Part shown: positions 27,298 through 35,738 of the stretch, piece by piece
How the letters are laid out: each line of letters starts with the position of its first letter
Numbering within the stretch: position 1 is the first letter of the stretch
From: Methylomonas sp. MK1
GTDB taxonomy: Bacteria > Pseudomonadota > Gammaproteobacteria > Methylococcales > Methylomonadaceae
Length of the DNA: 64,000 nucleotides
Direction of reading: 5' to 3'
Assembly: GCF_000365425.1 (NCBI RefSeq)
Contig: NZ_AQOV01000002.1
Coordinates: forward strand, 310,001-374,000
Program-made: the position numbers and the translations under genes
The notes under the pieces: model-generated
Told to the model about the DNA's origin: nothing
Database searches by the model: none
What the model saw: the letters and a program-made list of their open reading frames with translations, nothing else

Positions 27298-28251
27298 CTA
27301 TCGCCACAAACCGCCGATGCGCCAACGCGCTGGCCGGACAATCACCCGGCTACCGTAAGCCGGCGCGATGAACGGCTCGTGCCAACGGGTTTGCGGCCGG
27401 CTGGGGCTCAAGGCTTGCAGGCGGCGTACCCGTTCAGCGGTCGGCGGATGAGTGCGCAGCCAAGACGGTTCCGGATTGCCCCAGCCTGGCAGTAGTATCG
27501 ACTTCCAACCGCCGCTGACTTGTTCGATATGCGCCAAGGCTGTCGCCAATCCCAGTGGATCGCCGGTCAGCGCCGCCGCATTCAGGTCGGCATCGTATTC
27601 GCGGATGCGCGATAAGCCCAACTGCATCAATAAGGCCAAATGCGGTGAAAACAACAGCAGCAACAAGCCAGGCCAATTGATTTGAAAGCTGATTTCGCCG
27701 AACAGCAGCAAAGGGATGGACAGCAACAAAAACAACTGTCCGGTGGCGGCGAATAAAGCGGTAATCCGGCTAATCGCATCGGCCAAGCCCATCACCCGCA
27801 AATCGTTATTGGCGATATGCGCCATTTCGTGCGCCAACACGCCGGCCAGTTCCCGCGAGTTAAGTTGCTTGAATAATCCATCGGTCAACGCAATTGCCGA
27901 TTGTTGGCGGCTTCCGACCGCAAAGGCGTTGATAAGCGGGCTGGGAATGTAATACGGCGCTGGGACGCTGGGCAGTTCGGCGCGTTCGGCCAGCACCTGT
28001 AGCATTTGCCACAGCGCCGGCGCTTCTTGCGGATGGATAGGCCGCGCGCGATAAAGACTTAGCGTCAAGCGCCAAGCCGCCGCCGGTTCGAAGATCAGCG
28101 CAAATACGCCGGTCGCCAAGGCGATCCAGATGCCTTCTTCCCCAAACAACAGGCTGCCGGCCAAGGTGCAGATTGCCAATAGTGCCAACATTAATAGCAC
28201 TGTTTGCAGGCGGTTAAGCCAGCTATGACGATGCCATTCGATGCTCTGCAT
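27298..28251 (-). CDS. HtpX-like M48 family membrane metalloprotease
   Basis: The 317-residue protein has two N-terminal transmembrane helices (about 16-35 and 41-60), the zinc motif HEMAH near residue 140 within LAGVLAHEMAHIANNDLRVM, two more hydrophobic helices (about 160-205), and a downstream glutamate region (REYDADLNAAALTG) that supplies the third zinc ligand. This is the layout of HtpX, which degrades misfolded membrane proteins. A C-terminal extension rich in Arg and Trp follows. It starts four bases after cbpM ends, so it is likely co-transcribed with the co-chaperone genes and acts in protein quality control. Confidence 0.85.
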   Translation of the reverse strand: MQSIEWHRHSWLNRLQTVLLMLALLAICTLAGSLLFGEEGIWIALATGVFALIFEPAAAWRLTLSLYRARPIHPQEAPALWQMLQVLAERAELPSVPAPYYIPSPLINAFAVGSRQQSAIALTDGLFKQLNSRELAGVLAHEMAHIANNDLRVMGLADAISRITALFAATGQLFLLLSIPLLLFGEISFQINWPGLLLLLFSPHLALLMQLGLSRIREYDADLNAAALTGDPLGLATALAHIEQVSGGWKSILLPGWGNPEPSWLRTHPPTAERVRRLQALSPSRPQTRWHEPFIAPAYGSRVIVRPARWRIGGLWR

Positions 28252-28254
28252 AGC

Positions 28255-28563
28255 CTACTCCAGGCCGGCCCGGCGCAAGCGGCGGCGCAATTCGTCGATC
28301 TCTTCCTGCATATCCGCCACCAGCGCGGCCAGCTCCGGTACCGCTTCGAAATTGCGTTCCAGACTGACGATACGTCGCACCCGCACCAGATGCGCACTGG
28401 AAAAACGCCATTCGCTTTGCTGCTGCGGTAGCGGGTTGAGTAAGCCTTCTTCAATATGCCGGGTAATCCATTCCGGCTCTACCGCGCAGATGGCCGCCAG
28501 CTGCTGCAATGTCAGGCCGCTGTCTTCCAGAACGGCGTCTATCAAGTTCTCGGCTGATGGCAT
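28255..28563 (-). CDS. cbpM: chaperone modulator CbpM-like protein
   Basis: CbpM binds the J domain of CbpA and blocks its activation of DnaK. The 102-residue protein begins with an HTH-like segment of the MerR type (LQQLAAICAVEPEWITRHIE) and ends in a coiled coil (MQEEIDELRRRLRRAG). Size and position directly after cbpA are typical. The gaps to cbpA and the protease gene are only three bases each. Confidence 0.85.
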   Translation of the reverse strand: MPSAENLIDAVLEDSGLTLQQLAAICAVEPEWITRHIEEGLLNPLPQQQSEWRFSSAHLVRVRRIVSLERNFEAVPELAALVADMQEEIDELRRRLRRAGLE

Positions 28564-28566
28564 GCT

Positions 28567-29511
28567 TTAACTCCTGTGCTGAGCGCGCGGGTCGAAAGCC
28601 AGTTCGCGCGCCATGGTTTCGTAAAGTGCTTTGGCTTTGGCCGTGTTGGCCGGCGGCAATACCACCTGAATATCCAACAACAAATCGCCCGGCGTCGCGC
28701 TGGGGATGCCCTTGCCGCGCAGCCGCAATTGTTGGCCGCTTTGTGTGCCTTCCGGGATGCGCACTTTCAGGCCGGTATCGAATAAATTCACCGGCACCAT
28801 TGCGCCCAGCGCCGCTTCCCAAGGCGTGACCGGCAGGCTCATATGCAGATTGCTACCGTCCACCCGCAAACGCGGATGCGGATTGAAATGTACCTCCAGC
28901 AACAAATCGCCGGGTTTGCCGCTGCCCATGCCCGGCGCACCTTGGCCGGCTAGACGGATGATTTGGCCTTCGTAGACGCCCTTGGGAATTTTTACGTTCA
29001 AGGTGCGCGTATCCAAAACCACATGGCCGCCGGCATCCATACGCGGCACCCGCAAGCTGATTTGCCGGGCCGCGCCGTTAAAGGCGTCGGCTATATCCAG
29101 CAGTACTTTGGCGTGATGATCTTCGCCTTGGGCATGAAAACCGGCTTGGCCGTCAAAGGGCCCGCCGCGAGCTCGGCCGGCGCCCATCTTGCCGAATAAT
29201 TCGCTGAAAAAGTCGCCGAAATCGGCCGTATCGGTGCTGGAAAACTCGAAGCCGGCATCCCAGTTCGGCGGTGGATGAAACTCCTGGCCCGGTTGATAGC
29301 CGCGTCCCAATTGATCGTAAGCCGCGCGCTTTTCCGTATCGGACAGCACGGCATAGGCTTCGTTGAGTTCCTTCATGCGCGCCTCGGCATTCGGTTCCTT
29401 CGAAACATCGGGATGATACTTGCGGGCCAGCTTGCGGTAAGCTTTTTTGATGTCTGCCAGCACCGCATCGCGACTCACGCCGAGAATTTGATAATAATCT
29501 TTATATTGCAC
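28567..29511 (-). CDS. cbpA: DnaJ-type co-chaperone CbpA
   Basis: CbpA is a J-domain co-chaperone of DnaK, also DNA-binding in E. coli. The 314-residue protein has a J domain at 1-70 with the HPD motif ([20 protein letters not shown]), a Gly/Phe-type linker and a C-terminal substrate-binding DnaJ_C region ([40 protein letters not shown]). The zinc-finger domain of true DnaJ is missing. The start is GTG, with AGGAG eight bases before it. It heads the cbpA-cbpM-M48 protease operon. Confidence 0.93.
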   Translation of the reverse strand: MQYKDYYQILGVSRDAVLADIKKAYRKLARKYHPDVSKEPNAEARMKELNEAYAVLSDTEKRAAYDQLGRGYQPGQEFHPPPNWDAGFEFSSTDTADFGDFFSELFGKMGAGRARGGPFDGQAGFHAQGEDHHAKVLLDIADAFNGAARQISLRVPRMDAGGHVVLDTRTLNVKIPKGVYEGQIIRLAGQGAPGMGSGKPGDLLLEVHFNPHPRLRVDGSNLHMSLPVTPWEAALGAMVPVNLFDTGLKVRIPEGTQSGQQLRLRGKGIPSATPGDLLLDIQVVLPPANTAKAKALYETMARELAFDPRAQHRS

Positions 29512-29731
29512 GCAATGGCTCCTGTTGATGCTGTGACGAGGGCTTGGGCGTTATGGTTGTCTATGACTTATAGCGGATAGCCGGGCCTCCGACAACTTAT
29601 AAAACAAGGTTTAGCAACATCGAACGATATAGGGTTTGAGTTGCCGCAGATCAAGGTTTAATTTGCGGCATTACTGTTCAGGCGATTGGGAAAAAGGCCC
29701 TCTTGAAATAATTGATTTAAAACCTATATAG

Positions 29732-29761
29732 CTGACAATTATTTTATCGATTTGATAAGAT
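29732..29761 (+). promoter_or_regulatory. sigma-70 promoter of ssrA
   Basis: CTGACA (29732-29737) and TAAGAT (29756-29761) are separated by 18 bases and lie ten bases before the tmRNA 5' end. Both differ from consensus by one or two bases, as expected for a strong stable-RNA promoter. Confidence 0.65.
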
Positions 29762-29771
29762 ACAACTTCTT

Positions 29772-30152
29772 GGGGGCGACATGGCTTCGACGTGGGTAGC
29801 AAAACCTCAGGTGCATGCCGAGCACAGTACAGCTCGTAAAACCTACTGAAAACAAGTATTCGCAAACGACGAAAACTACTCAGTGGCCTTAGCAGCTTAA
29901 AACCTGCACCACTTCTCTGACCAGATGTACTTATGCGTCTGGAGTCTCCTTCGGGGGGCGCTCAGGGATCATATTACATAAGCTCGCGCCAAGGCTTAGT
30001 TCGGAGCCCGAAGCGCTAAATCCAATCGAAATCGCTGTTGATCCTCTTGGCCCGACGGGTAGTCAACAGTTAAATTAAAAGCGCGGGATAAGCATGTAGA
30101 GCTTGTGGCGGAGTGCTTGCGGACGCGGGTTCAATTCCCGCCGCCTCCACCA
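29772..30152 (+). ncRNA. ssrA: transfer-messenger RNA (tmRNA)
   Basis: tmRNA rescues stalled ribosomes and tags the unfinished protein for proteolysis. The 5' end GGGGGCGACATGGCTTCGAC and the 3' end with GGGTTCAATTCCCGCC and CCACCA are diagnostic. The ends pair into a seven-base acceptor stem (GGGGGCG with CGCCTCC). The tag reading frame begins at 29862: GCA AAC GAC GAA AAC TAC TCA GTG GCC TTA GCA GCT TAA, giving ANDENYSVALAA. The ending ALAA is the usual protease signal. CCA is encoded. The 381-base length fits proteobacterial ssrA. Confidence 0.97.
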
Positions 30153-30184
30153 AGAATGAGTATTAAAAGTCCTAAGATGTACCG

Positions 30185-30219
30185 AACCCTGCGAGTTTCA
30201 AGACTTCGCGGGGTTTTTT
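30185..30219 (+). terminator. Rho-independent terminator of ssrA
   Basis: AACCCTGCGA (30185-30194) pairs fully with TCGCGGGGTT (30206-30215) with one G-T pair, and the T-run continues to 30219. It lies 33 bases after the mature tmRNA end. Confidence 0.85.
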
Positions 30220-30314
30220 ATGTCTGGTAAAGTCTACTAAAATCACAGTACCCGTTCGTTTACCTGAGTATATGGCTGAAAGTCTTGCAAATGCTGTTGA
30301 AGGAGCAATAAACC

Positions 30315-30623
30315 ATGCGGTTATCACAATCTCAAGCCCAAACAATACGTGAAAGCGTCTTAAGCAACTTCGGTGAAGATGCTCATGTGTGGTTGTTCGG
30401 CTCAAGAGCCCGGGATGACGAAAAAGGTGGCGACATCGATCTTTATATTGAGGTCCAAGCGCAATCGGCAGCGGACTTGATCAATAGTAAGTTGAAATTT
30501 CTACGTGATTTACACAAAAGGCTCGGGGATCAAAAAATCGACGTCGTGTTGCGTAAGGCCAATGGCTCGGTTGACTTACCTATTTATCAAATTGCTAAAC
30601 AGACCGGGATTAAGTTGCAATGA
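30315..30623 (+). CDS. MNT-type nucleotidyltransferase antitoxin
   Basis: The 102-residue protein is a minimal nucleotidyltransferase with the pattern GSRARDDEKGGDIDLYIE, matching GSx10DxD. In the MntA/HepT systems the enzyme adds AMP to a tyrosine of the HEPN toxin to silence it. The second catalytic Asp is in KIDVVLRK. The HEPN gene overlaps its stop as ATGA (30620-30623), so production of the two is coupled. Confidence 0.88.
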   Translation: MRLSQSQAQTIRESVLSNFGEDAHVWLFGSRARDDEKGGDIDLYIEVQAQSAADLINSKLKFLRDLHKRLGDQKIDVVLRKANGSVDLPIYQIAKQTGIKLQ

Positions 30624-31078
30624 TTACAGCCATACAAGAGATACTAAAAATCTGTGACCGTCATGCCGATAGGTTGCGGTGGGCTGTAAGTCAACTGCAA
30701 TGCCATGCCCCATTTGACGAACACGGTTTAAGTCGTTTGACCGATACTGAGATTGCCGTTTTGGATCAGTTTTCTGTCCGATTTGGGAAATTGCAGGATG
30801 CAATGGGCGCCAAGCTGTTCCCGGCGGTGTTAGAGCTGACAAAAGAACCGGGGGAATTAAAAGCTTTTATTGATAAGCTGAATCGCCTTGAAAAAATTGG
30901 TGCGATTCCATCAGCGGATGATTGGTTGTTGCTGCGTGAAGTCAGAAACACCTTTGCACATGATTACCCTGATGATCCTGAACTCAAAGCAGAAATCATC
31001 AATAAGGCGCTTGATCTAACAGCTTCCCTTCTTGATGTGTTGGATTCTGTAAAACGTTTCGTCCAACCTTATTTGTAG
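30620..31078 (+). CDS. HEPN/HepT-like toxin
   Basis: The 152-residue all-helical protein has the HEPN ribonuclease motif RNTFAH (in LREVRNTFAHDYPDD near residues 108-122). It partners the overlapping MNT gene. It is longer than typical HepT (about 115-140) and lacks the usual RxxxxHxY tyrosine spacing; DYP lies just after the histidine and may carry the AMP acceptor. It could be an RNase toxin or an abortive-infection unit. hsdM starts 56 bases later. Confidence 0.8.
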   Translation: MITAIQEILKICDRHADRLRWAVSQLQCHAPFDEHGLSRLTDTEIAVLDQFSVRFGKLQDAMGAKLFPAVLELTKEPGELKAFIDKLNRLEKIGAIPSADDWLLLREVRNTFAHDYPDDPELKAEIINKALDLTASLLDVLDSVKRFVQPYL

Positions 31079-31134
31079 TGATTGGTAAACACCGATAACC
31101 CCCACAAGACGCCAGAAATAATTTAAAAAACCTA

Positions 31135-32925
31135 ATGCCTATGGTCAACATCGACGAACAACAGTTTTTAAACAACCTCGATAAAAAACTCTGGACCAGC
31201 GCCGACAAACTGCGCTCCACCCTGGACGCCTCGCAATACAAACACACGGTACTCGGCTTAATCTTTTTAAAATACGTCAGCGACTCGTTTGACATTCGGC
31301 GCCAAGAGCTAACGGAGCAATTTAAAAACCCTGGCCACGAATACTACCTAGACCCCGCCGACTTTGGCGGCGAGGACAGCGCCGACTACCAAGCTGAAAT
31401 CAACACCGAACTGGAACAACGCGACTACTACGCCGAAACCAATGTATTTTGGGTGCCGAAAGTAGCGCGCTGGGAGTTTTTGCAAAATCAGAACAAAGTC
31501 GTCATTAACAGCGTCATTTGGCTGACTAAAGCCGGTGACGTACTGACCCAAGCGCCGGCAGATGACACCGAAAAACGCCTTTGCACCCGCATCAGCTCGG
31601 TCGGGCAGTTAATCGACCACGCGCTGGAAGCCATCGAACACGACAACGCCAAACTCAAAGGCATCCTCAACAAACGCTATACCAGCCTGCAAATCGATCC
31701 TGCCAAACTGGGCGAGCTGATTGACCTGATCGCCACCATCCCCTTCAAGCATGCCAGCCTCAGCAGCAAAGACATTCTCGGCCATGTTTACGAATACTTT
31801 CTCGGCCAATTTGCCTTGGCCGAAGGCAAGAAAGGCGGGCAGTTTTACACGCCAAAATCCATCGTCAGCTTGATCGTGCAAATGCTGGAACCGTTTAAAG
31901 GCCGCGTCTACGATCCGGCGATGGGCAGCGGCGGCTTTTTTGTACAATCGGAAAACTTTATCCGCGAGCATCAAGGCCGTATTGGCGATGTGTCGATTTA
32001 CGGCCAGGAATACAACCACACCACTTGGCAGTTGGCCGCCATGAACATGGTGATACGTGGCATCGACTTTAACTTTGGCAAAGAACCCGCCAACACCTAC
32101 ACCAACGACCAACACCCCGATTTACGCGCCGACTTTGTGATGGCTAATCCTCCGTTCAATATGCGCGAGTGGGATACCGGTGTCAGTGACGACGACCCGC
32201 GCTGGGTATATGGCAAACCGCCCAGCGGCAACGCCAACTTCGCCTGGCTGCAACACATGCTTTACCACCTGGCGCCCAACGGCAGCATGGGTTTGCTGCT
32301 CGCCAACGGCTCCATGAGCTCCAACACCAATAACGAAGGTGAAATCCGCAAAGCGCTGATCGAAAATGACTTGGTGGAATGCATGGTCGCCTTGCCCGGC
32401 CAGTTGTTCACCAATACCCAAATCCCCGCCTGCATCTGGTTTTTAACCAAAAACAAAGGTCCACGCACCTCCGCCAGTGGCAAAACCTTACGCGATCGCA
32501 AAGGCGAAATCCTGTTTATCGACGCCCGCAATCTGGGCTACATGAAAGACCGCGTATTGCGCGACTTTACGCAGGACGATTTAAACAAAGTCACCGAGAC
32601 CTTTTATTGTTGGCAAACCGTAGGTTGGGGTGAGGAACGAACCCCAACGAATGCCGAAGCCGATGTTGGGGTTCCTAACGTCACCCCAACCTACGCCGAC
32701 ATCCCCGCATTTTGTAAATCTGCCACCCTGGCCGATATTCAAAAACACGACTATGTCCTTACCCCAGGCCGTTATGTTGGCGCAGCCGATGCCGTGGACG
32801 ATGGCGAAGCCTTTGCCGACAAAATGGTACGCTTGACCGCACAGCTGAAAAGCCAGTTTGAACAGAGTGACAAGTTGGAAGCCGAGATTAAAAAGAACTT
32901 GGCGGGGTTGGGTTATGAGTGTTGA
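31135..32925 (+). CDS. hsdM: type I restriction-modification DNA methyltransferase subunit HsdM
   Basis: HsdM methylates adenine N6 in the sequence recognised by HsdS and is needed for both modification and restriction. The 596-residue protein has the N-terminal helical domain (TLDASQYKHTVLGLIFLKYV), the SAM motif DPAMGSGGFFVQS, and the catalytic NPPF motif (FVMANPPFNMREWD). Residues about 496-520 are encoded by a palindromic repeat (see 32620-32694) that homologues lack, between FYCWQ and YADIP. Otherwise the sequence is complete, ending ELEAEIKKNLAGLGYEC-like. An ATG at 31141 is an alternative start. It heads the hsdM-hsdS-ATPase-hsdR operon. Confidence 0.95.
   Translation: MPMVNIDEQQFLNNLDKKLWTSADKLRSTLDASQYKHTVLGLIFLKYVSDSFDIRRQELTEQFKNPGHEYYLDPADFGGEDSADYQAEINTELEQRDYYAETNVFWVPKVARWEFLQNQNKVVINSVIWLTKAGDVLTQAPADDTEKRLCTRISSVGQLIDHALEAIEHDNAKLKGILNKRYTSLQIDPAKLGELIDLIATIPFKHASLSSKDILGHVYEYFLGQFALAEGKKGGQFYTPKSIVSLIVQMLEPFKGRVYDPAMGSGGFFVQSENFIREHQGRIGDVSIYGQEYNHTTWQLAAMNMVIRGIDFNFGKEPANTYTNDQHPDLRADFVMANPPFNMREWDTGVSDDDPRWVYGKPPSGNANFAWLQHMLYHLAPNGSMGLLLANGSMSSNTNNEGEIRKALIENDLVECMVALPGQLFTNTQIPACIWFLTKNKGPRTSASGKTLRDRKGEILFIDARNLGYMKDRVLRDFTQDDLNKVTETFYCWQTVGWGEERTPTNAEADVGVPNVTPTYADIPAFCKSATLADIQKHDYVLTPGRYVGAADAVDDGEAFADKMVRLTAQLKSQFEQSDKLEAEIKKNLAGLGYEC
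32620..32694 (+). repeat. palindromic repeat inserted in frame in hsdM
   Basis: GTAGGTTGGGGTGAGGAACG (32620-32639, arm ends CCCCAAC at 32648) is mirrored by an arm at 32665-32694 ending CACCCCAACCTAC. Over about 30 bases the arms differ only at an inner segment of a few bases, and each arm can fold on itself (GTTGGGGT/ACCCCAAC). The unit is 75 bases, a multiple of three, and has no stop in frame. It resembles REP-like elements. Confidence 0.75.
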
Positions 32926-34333
32926 TGGTTGGAAAAATGCAACTATTGAATCTTTAATAGCTGATGGAGTTATTATTACCCACAAAGATGGAAATCACGG
33001 TTCTAATTATCCTAGAGCATCAGAGTTTGGTAAGAGAGGTGTGCCTTTTATTACAGCTAAATTATTAGATGATTCCGGGAATATTGATATTGAAAACGCT
33101 CCTAGATTAAATAATAACAAAGCAAGTAAATTTACTTTTGGTTTCATTCAGGCCGATGATGTCTTACTGTCTCATAATGCAACGGTAGGAAGAGTTGCTG
33201 TGGTGCCAATGCTAAACGAACGAGTGTTAATAGGTACATCTTTGACTCTATATAGATTAGATATAACGAGATTATTGCCTAAGTACCTTGCCGCTTATTT
33301 TTCTGGTCGCGAATTTCAAAATCAACTTGCATCCGTGATGAGTCAAACGACTAGAAATCAGGTTCCAATCACTTCGCAAAGAAAATTATCTATAGTTATT
33401 CCGCCTTTAAATGAACAGGAAAAGGTTGCGGATATATTAGAGTCTTTTGATAAAAAAATAGAACTCAACCGCCAAACCAACCAAACCCTAGAACAAATCG
33501 CCCAAGCCATTTTTAAAAGCTGGTTTGTCGATTTTGAGCCGGTGAAAGCCAAAATGGCCGCCAAACAAGCAGGCGCAACTGCCGAGCAAATAGAACAAGC
33601 CGCCATCTGCACCATCAGCGGCAAAACCCCGGAACAACTCGCCCAACTCGACCCGCAAACCCTAAAACAACTCAAAACCACCGCCGCCTTATTCCCCGAT
33701 GCCTTGGTGGATTCTGAGCTGGGGGAAATGCCGGAGGGGTGGGAAGCGAAGCCTTTAGGTAATTACTTAGAAATAAAGCGGGGTGGCTCACCAAGGCCAA
33801 TAAATGAATACATGGTTGAAAAAGGATTGCCATGGACAAAAATTGCCGATGCTACAGCTGAACCTAGTCCCTTTCTGTTTCGTACGAAAGAGTTTATTAA
33901 AGAAGAAGGTTTGAAAAAGACAGTTCTATTAAAAAAAGGTACTTTGATTTTAACTAATAGCGCGACACCAGGGTTGCCAAAGTTTCTCGAGTTAGATGCA
34001 TGTATTCATGACGGGTGGCTCCATTTTCCAAATAAGAAATTATTTACTGATAATTACTTATATCAGCTTTTTTTAGATATTAGAAAAGCACTTATTGCCC
34101 AAGGTAATGGAAGTGTATTTACAAATTTAAAAACAGACATACTCCGAAATCAGGTTGTTGTCGTGCCTCCTCAAGATTTAATAATTAAATTTGAAGATAC
34201 TATCCAATTGATTTTTATGCAGCTAAAAGAGAATTGCAAAGAAATTAATGTGCTTACTGAATTAAGGGATTCCCTACTCCCCAAACTCCTCTCCGGCGAA
34301 ATCACCCTTGCAAATCAAGATGAGGCGTCATAA
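32915..34333 (+). CDS. hsdS: type I restriction-modification specificity subunit HsdS
   Basis: HsdS sets the DNA sequence recognised by the complex. The 472-residue protein has two target-recognition domains (about residues 5-170 and 280-445), each followed by a conserved coiled-coil spacer (first: LNEQEKVADILESFDKKIEL; last: ELRDSLLPKLLSGEITL). The coding DNA of both recognition domains is clearly AT-richer than that of the central spacer (33470-33730) and of hsdM/hsdR, which fits shuffling of recognition domains. The ATG at 32915 overlaps the hsdM stop by 11 bases. Confidence 0.92.
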   Translation: MSVDGWKNATIESLIADGVIITHKDGNHGSNYPRASEFGKRGVPFITAKLLDDSGNIDIENAPRLNNNKASKFTFGFIQADDVLLSHNATVGRVAVVPMLNERVLIGTSLTLYRLDITRLLPKYLAAYFSGREFQNQLASVMSQTTRNQVPITSQRKLSIVIPPLNEQEKVADILESFDKKIELNRQTNQTLEQIAQAIFKSWFVDFEPVKAKMAAKQAGATAEQIEQAAICTISGKTPEQLAQLDPQTLKQLKTTAALFPDALVDSELGEMPEGWEAKPLGNYLEIKRGGSPRPINEYMVEKGLPWTKIADATAEPSPFLFRTKEFIKEEGLKKTVLLKKGTLILTNSATPGLPKFLELDACIHDGWLHFPNKKLFTDNYLYQLFLDIRKALIAQGNGSVFTNLKTDILRNQVVVVPPQDLIIKFEDTIQLIFMQLKENCKEINVLTELRDSLLPKLLSGEITLANQDEAS

Positions 34334-34380
34334 TCCCTAACGGTTGTTCAGGCTTGGTCGCGCTATTTTCAAGTGGTAAT

Positions 34381-34462
34381 CTACAATTGGACGCTGACTT
34401 AACCAGCAATTGGACGGCGTTTAAACCTACAATTGGACGGTGACTTAACCAGCAATTGGACG
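34381..34462 (+). repeat. two tandem 46-base repeats between hsdS and ATPase gene
   Basis: CTACAATTGGACGCTGACTT begins a 46-base unit at 34381-34426 that is repeated almost exactly from 34427. Each copy holds two CAATTGGACG motifs separated by about 15 bases, so four occur in about 80 bases. The array ends about 40 bases before the ATPase start and may be an operator or promoter region, or a slipped repeat. Confidence 0.7.
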
Positions 34463-34499
34463 GTAAAATAGGCCGGAATGATTGGCACTGGGAGCGGTT

Positions 34500-35738
34500 G
34501 TGGCGGAACAGAGTGTGTATGTGCGGCATATGATGCCTGTGTTGCAGGCGGCGCTGGCCGATACGCCGGTGGTGTGTTTGTTGGGGCCCAGGCAGGTGGG
34601 TAAAACCACGCTGGCACAGCAGGTAGCGCCCAGTACGCCTTATATTAGTTTTGACGACCCGAATTTGGTCACGGTGGCGCAACAGGATCCGGTGGGTTTT
34701 GTGGCGGGCTTGCCTGCATCGGTGGTGCTGGATGAAGTACAGCGGGTGCCTGGGTTGTTTACGGCCATTAAAGCATCGGTCGATAAAGACCGGACGCCGG
34801 GGCGATTTTTATTGACCGGTTCGGCCAATTTATTATTGTTGCCCAAGGTACAAGAGTCGCTGGCGGGGCGCATGGAGATTGTGCTGTTGCAGCCCTTGTC
34901 GGAAATGGAAAAGCAGGGCGGCCACTATTGCTTGTTACAAGCGCTATTAGACGGCAGTATTAAAACAGAGATTAGCGGTGAGCAAACCGTGGTGCCAGGG
35001 TTGGCCGAGGCTGTTTGCAGCGGTGGCTACCCGGAACCGTTGCGGCGCAATCCCGCTCGAGCCCGGCAGTGGTACAGGCAGTATCTAAACGCGATTATGC
35101 AGCGCGACGTTAACGATATTACGGCGATTAAATCTACCGATGATCTGGCCAAATTGATGGCTTTGTTGGCGTATCGCACGGCCAATTTGTTGAATGTCAG
35201 CGGCTTGTCCAACGAATTGGACATCAACCGCGAAACGGTAGAAAAGTATTTGGGTATTTTGGAACGTTTGTTTTTAGTGCGGCGTTTGCCTGCCTGGCAT
35301 CGCAATGACGCTAAACGTTTAATTAAAACCCCCAAGATCCATGTCGTCGATTCCGGATTGGCGGCGGTGTTACATCGTTTGGCAATGGAAGATTGGTCGT
35401 TTCAAAGTACTGAGTTTGGCGGGCTGCTGGAGAGTTTTGTGGTGCAGCAGTTTATTTGCCAGGCGGGTTGGGTCGATAGCGATTTAAAGTTTTCGCATTA
35501 TCGCGATAAAGATCAGGTTGAAGTGGATTTGGTGATTGAGCGCGGGCGCGAGGTGTGGGCGGTTGAGGTAAAGCGCGCCAGTAGCTTTAATGAAAATGAT
35601 GGTGCCGGTTTGGCCAGGCTGGCCTTACAGGCAGGCGAACAGTTTAAGGGGGGGATTTTGTTGTATTCAGGAAGTAATTGTTTGCCCATGAAGCAGGCCA
35701 ACTGCTTTGCCGTGCCTATGGACAGGTTATGGTCATGA
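34500..35738 (+). CDS. AAA ATPase with DUF4143 domain, inside type I R-M operon
   Basis: The 412-residue protein has an N-terminal AAA_14-type ATPase (Walker [17 protein letters not shown], Walker [14 protein letters not shown], sensor [12 protein letters not shown]). A C-terminal DUF4143 half follows, with [17 protein letters not shown] and [10 protein letters not shown], a pattern like the PD-(D/E)xK nuclease fold (D...ExK). The GTG at 34500 has GGAG upstream; the ATG at 34530 is possible. Its end overlaps the hsdR start, so it is coupled to restriction. Its job in a type I system is not established. Confidence 0.85.
   Translation: MAEQSVYVRHMMPVLQAALADTPVVCLLGPRQVGKTTLAQQVAPSTPYISFDDPNLVTVAQQDPVGFVAGLPASVVLDEVQRVPGLFTAIKASVDKDRTPGRFLLTGSANLLLLPKVQESLAGRMEIVLLQPLSEMEKQGGHYCLLQALLDGSIKTEISGEQTVVPGLAEAVCSGGYPEPLRRNPARARQWYRQYLNAIMQRDVNDITAIKSTDDLAKLMALLAYRTANLLNVSGLSNELDINRETVEKYLGILERLFLVRRLPAWHRNDAKRLIKTPKIHVVDSGLAAVLHRLAMEDWSFQSTEFGGLLESFVVQQFICQAGWVDSDLKFSHYRDKDQVEVDLVIERGREVWAVEVKRASSFNENDGAGLARLALQAGEQFKGGILLYSGSNCLPMKQANCFAVPMDRLWS

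Noticed and set aside
34381..34462. CRISPR-like array
   Set aside because: Only two units, no spacers of uniform length and no cas genes; it is a plain tandem duplication.
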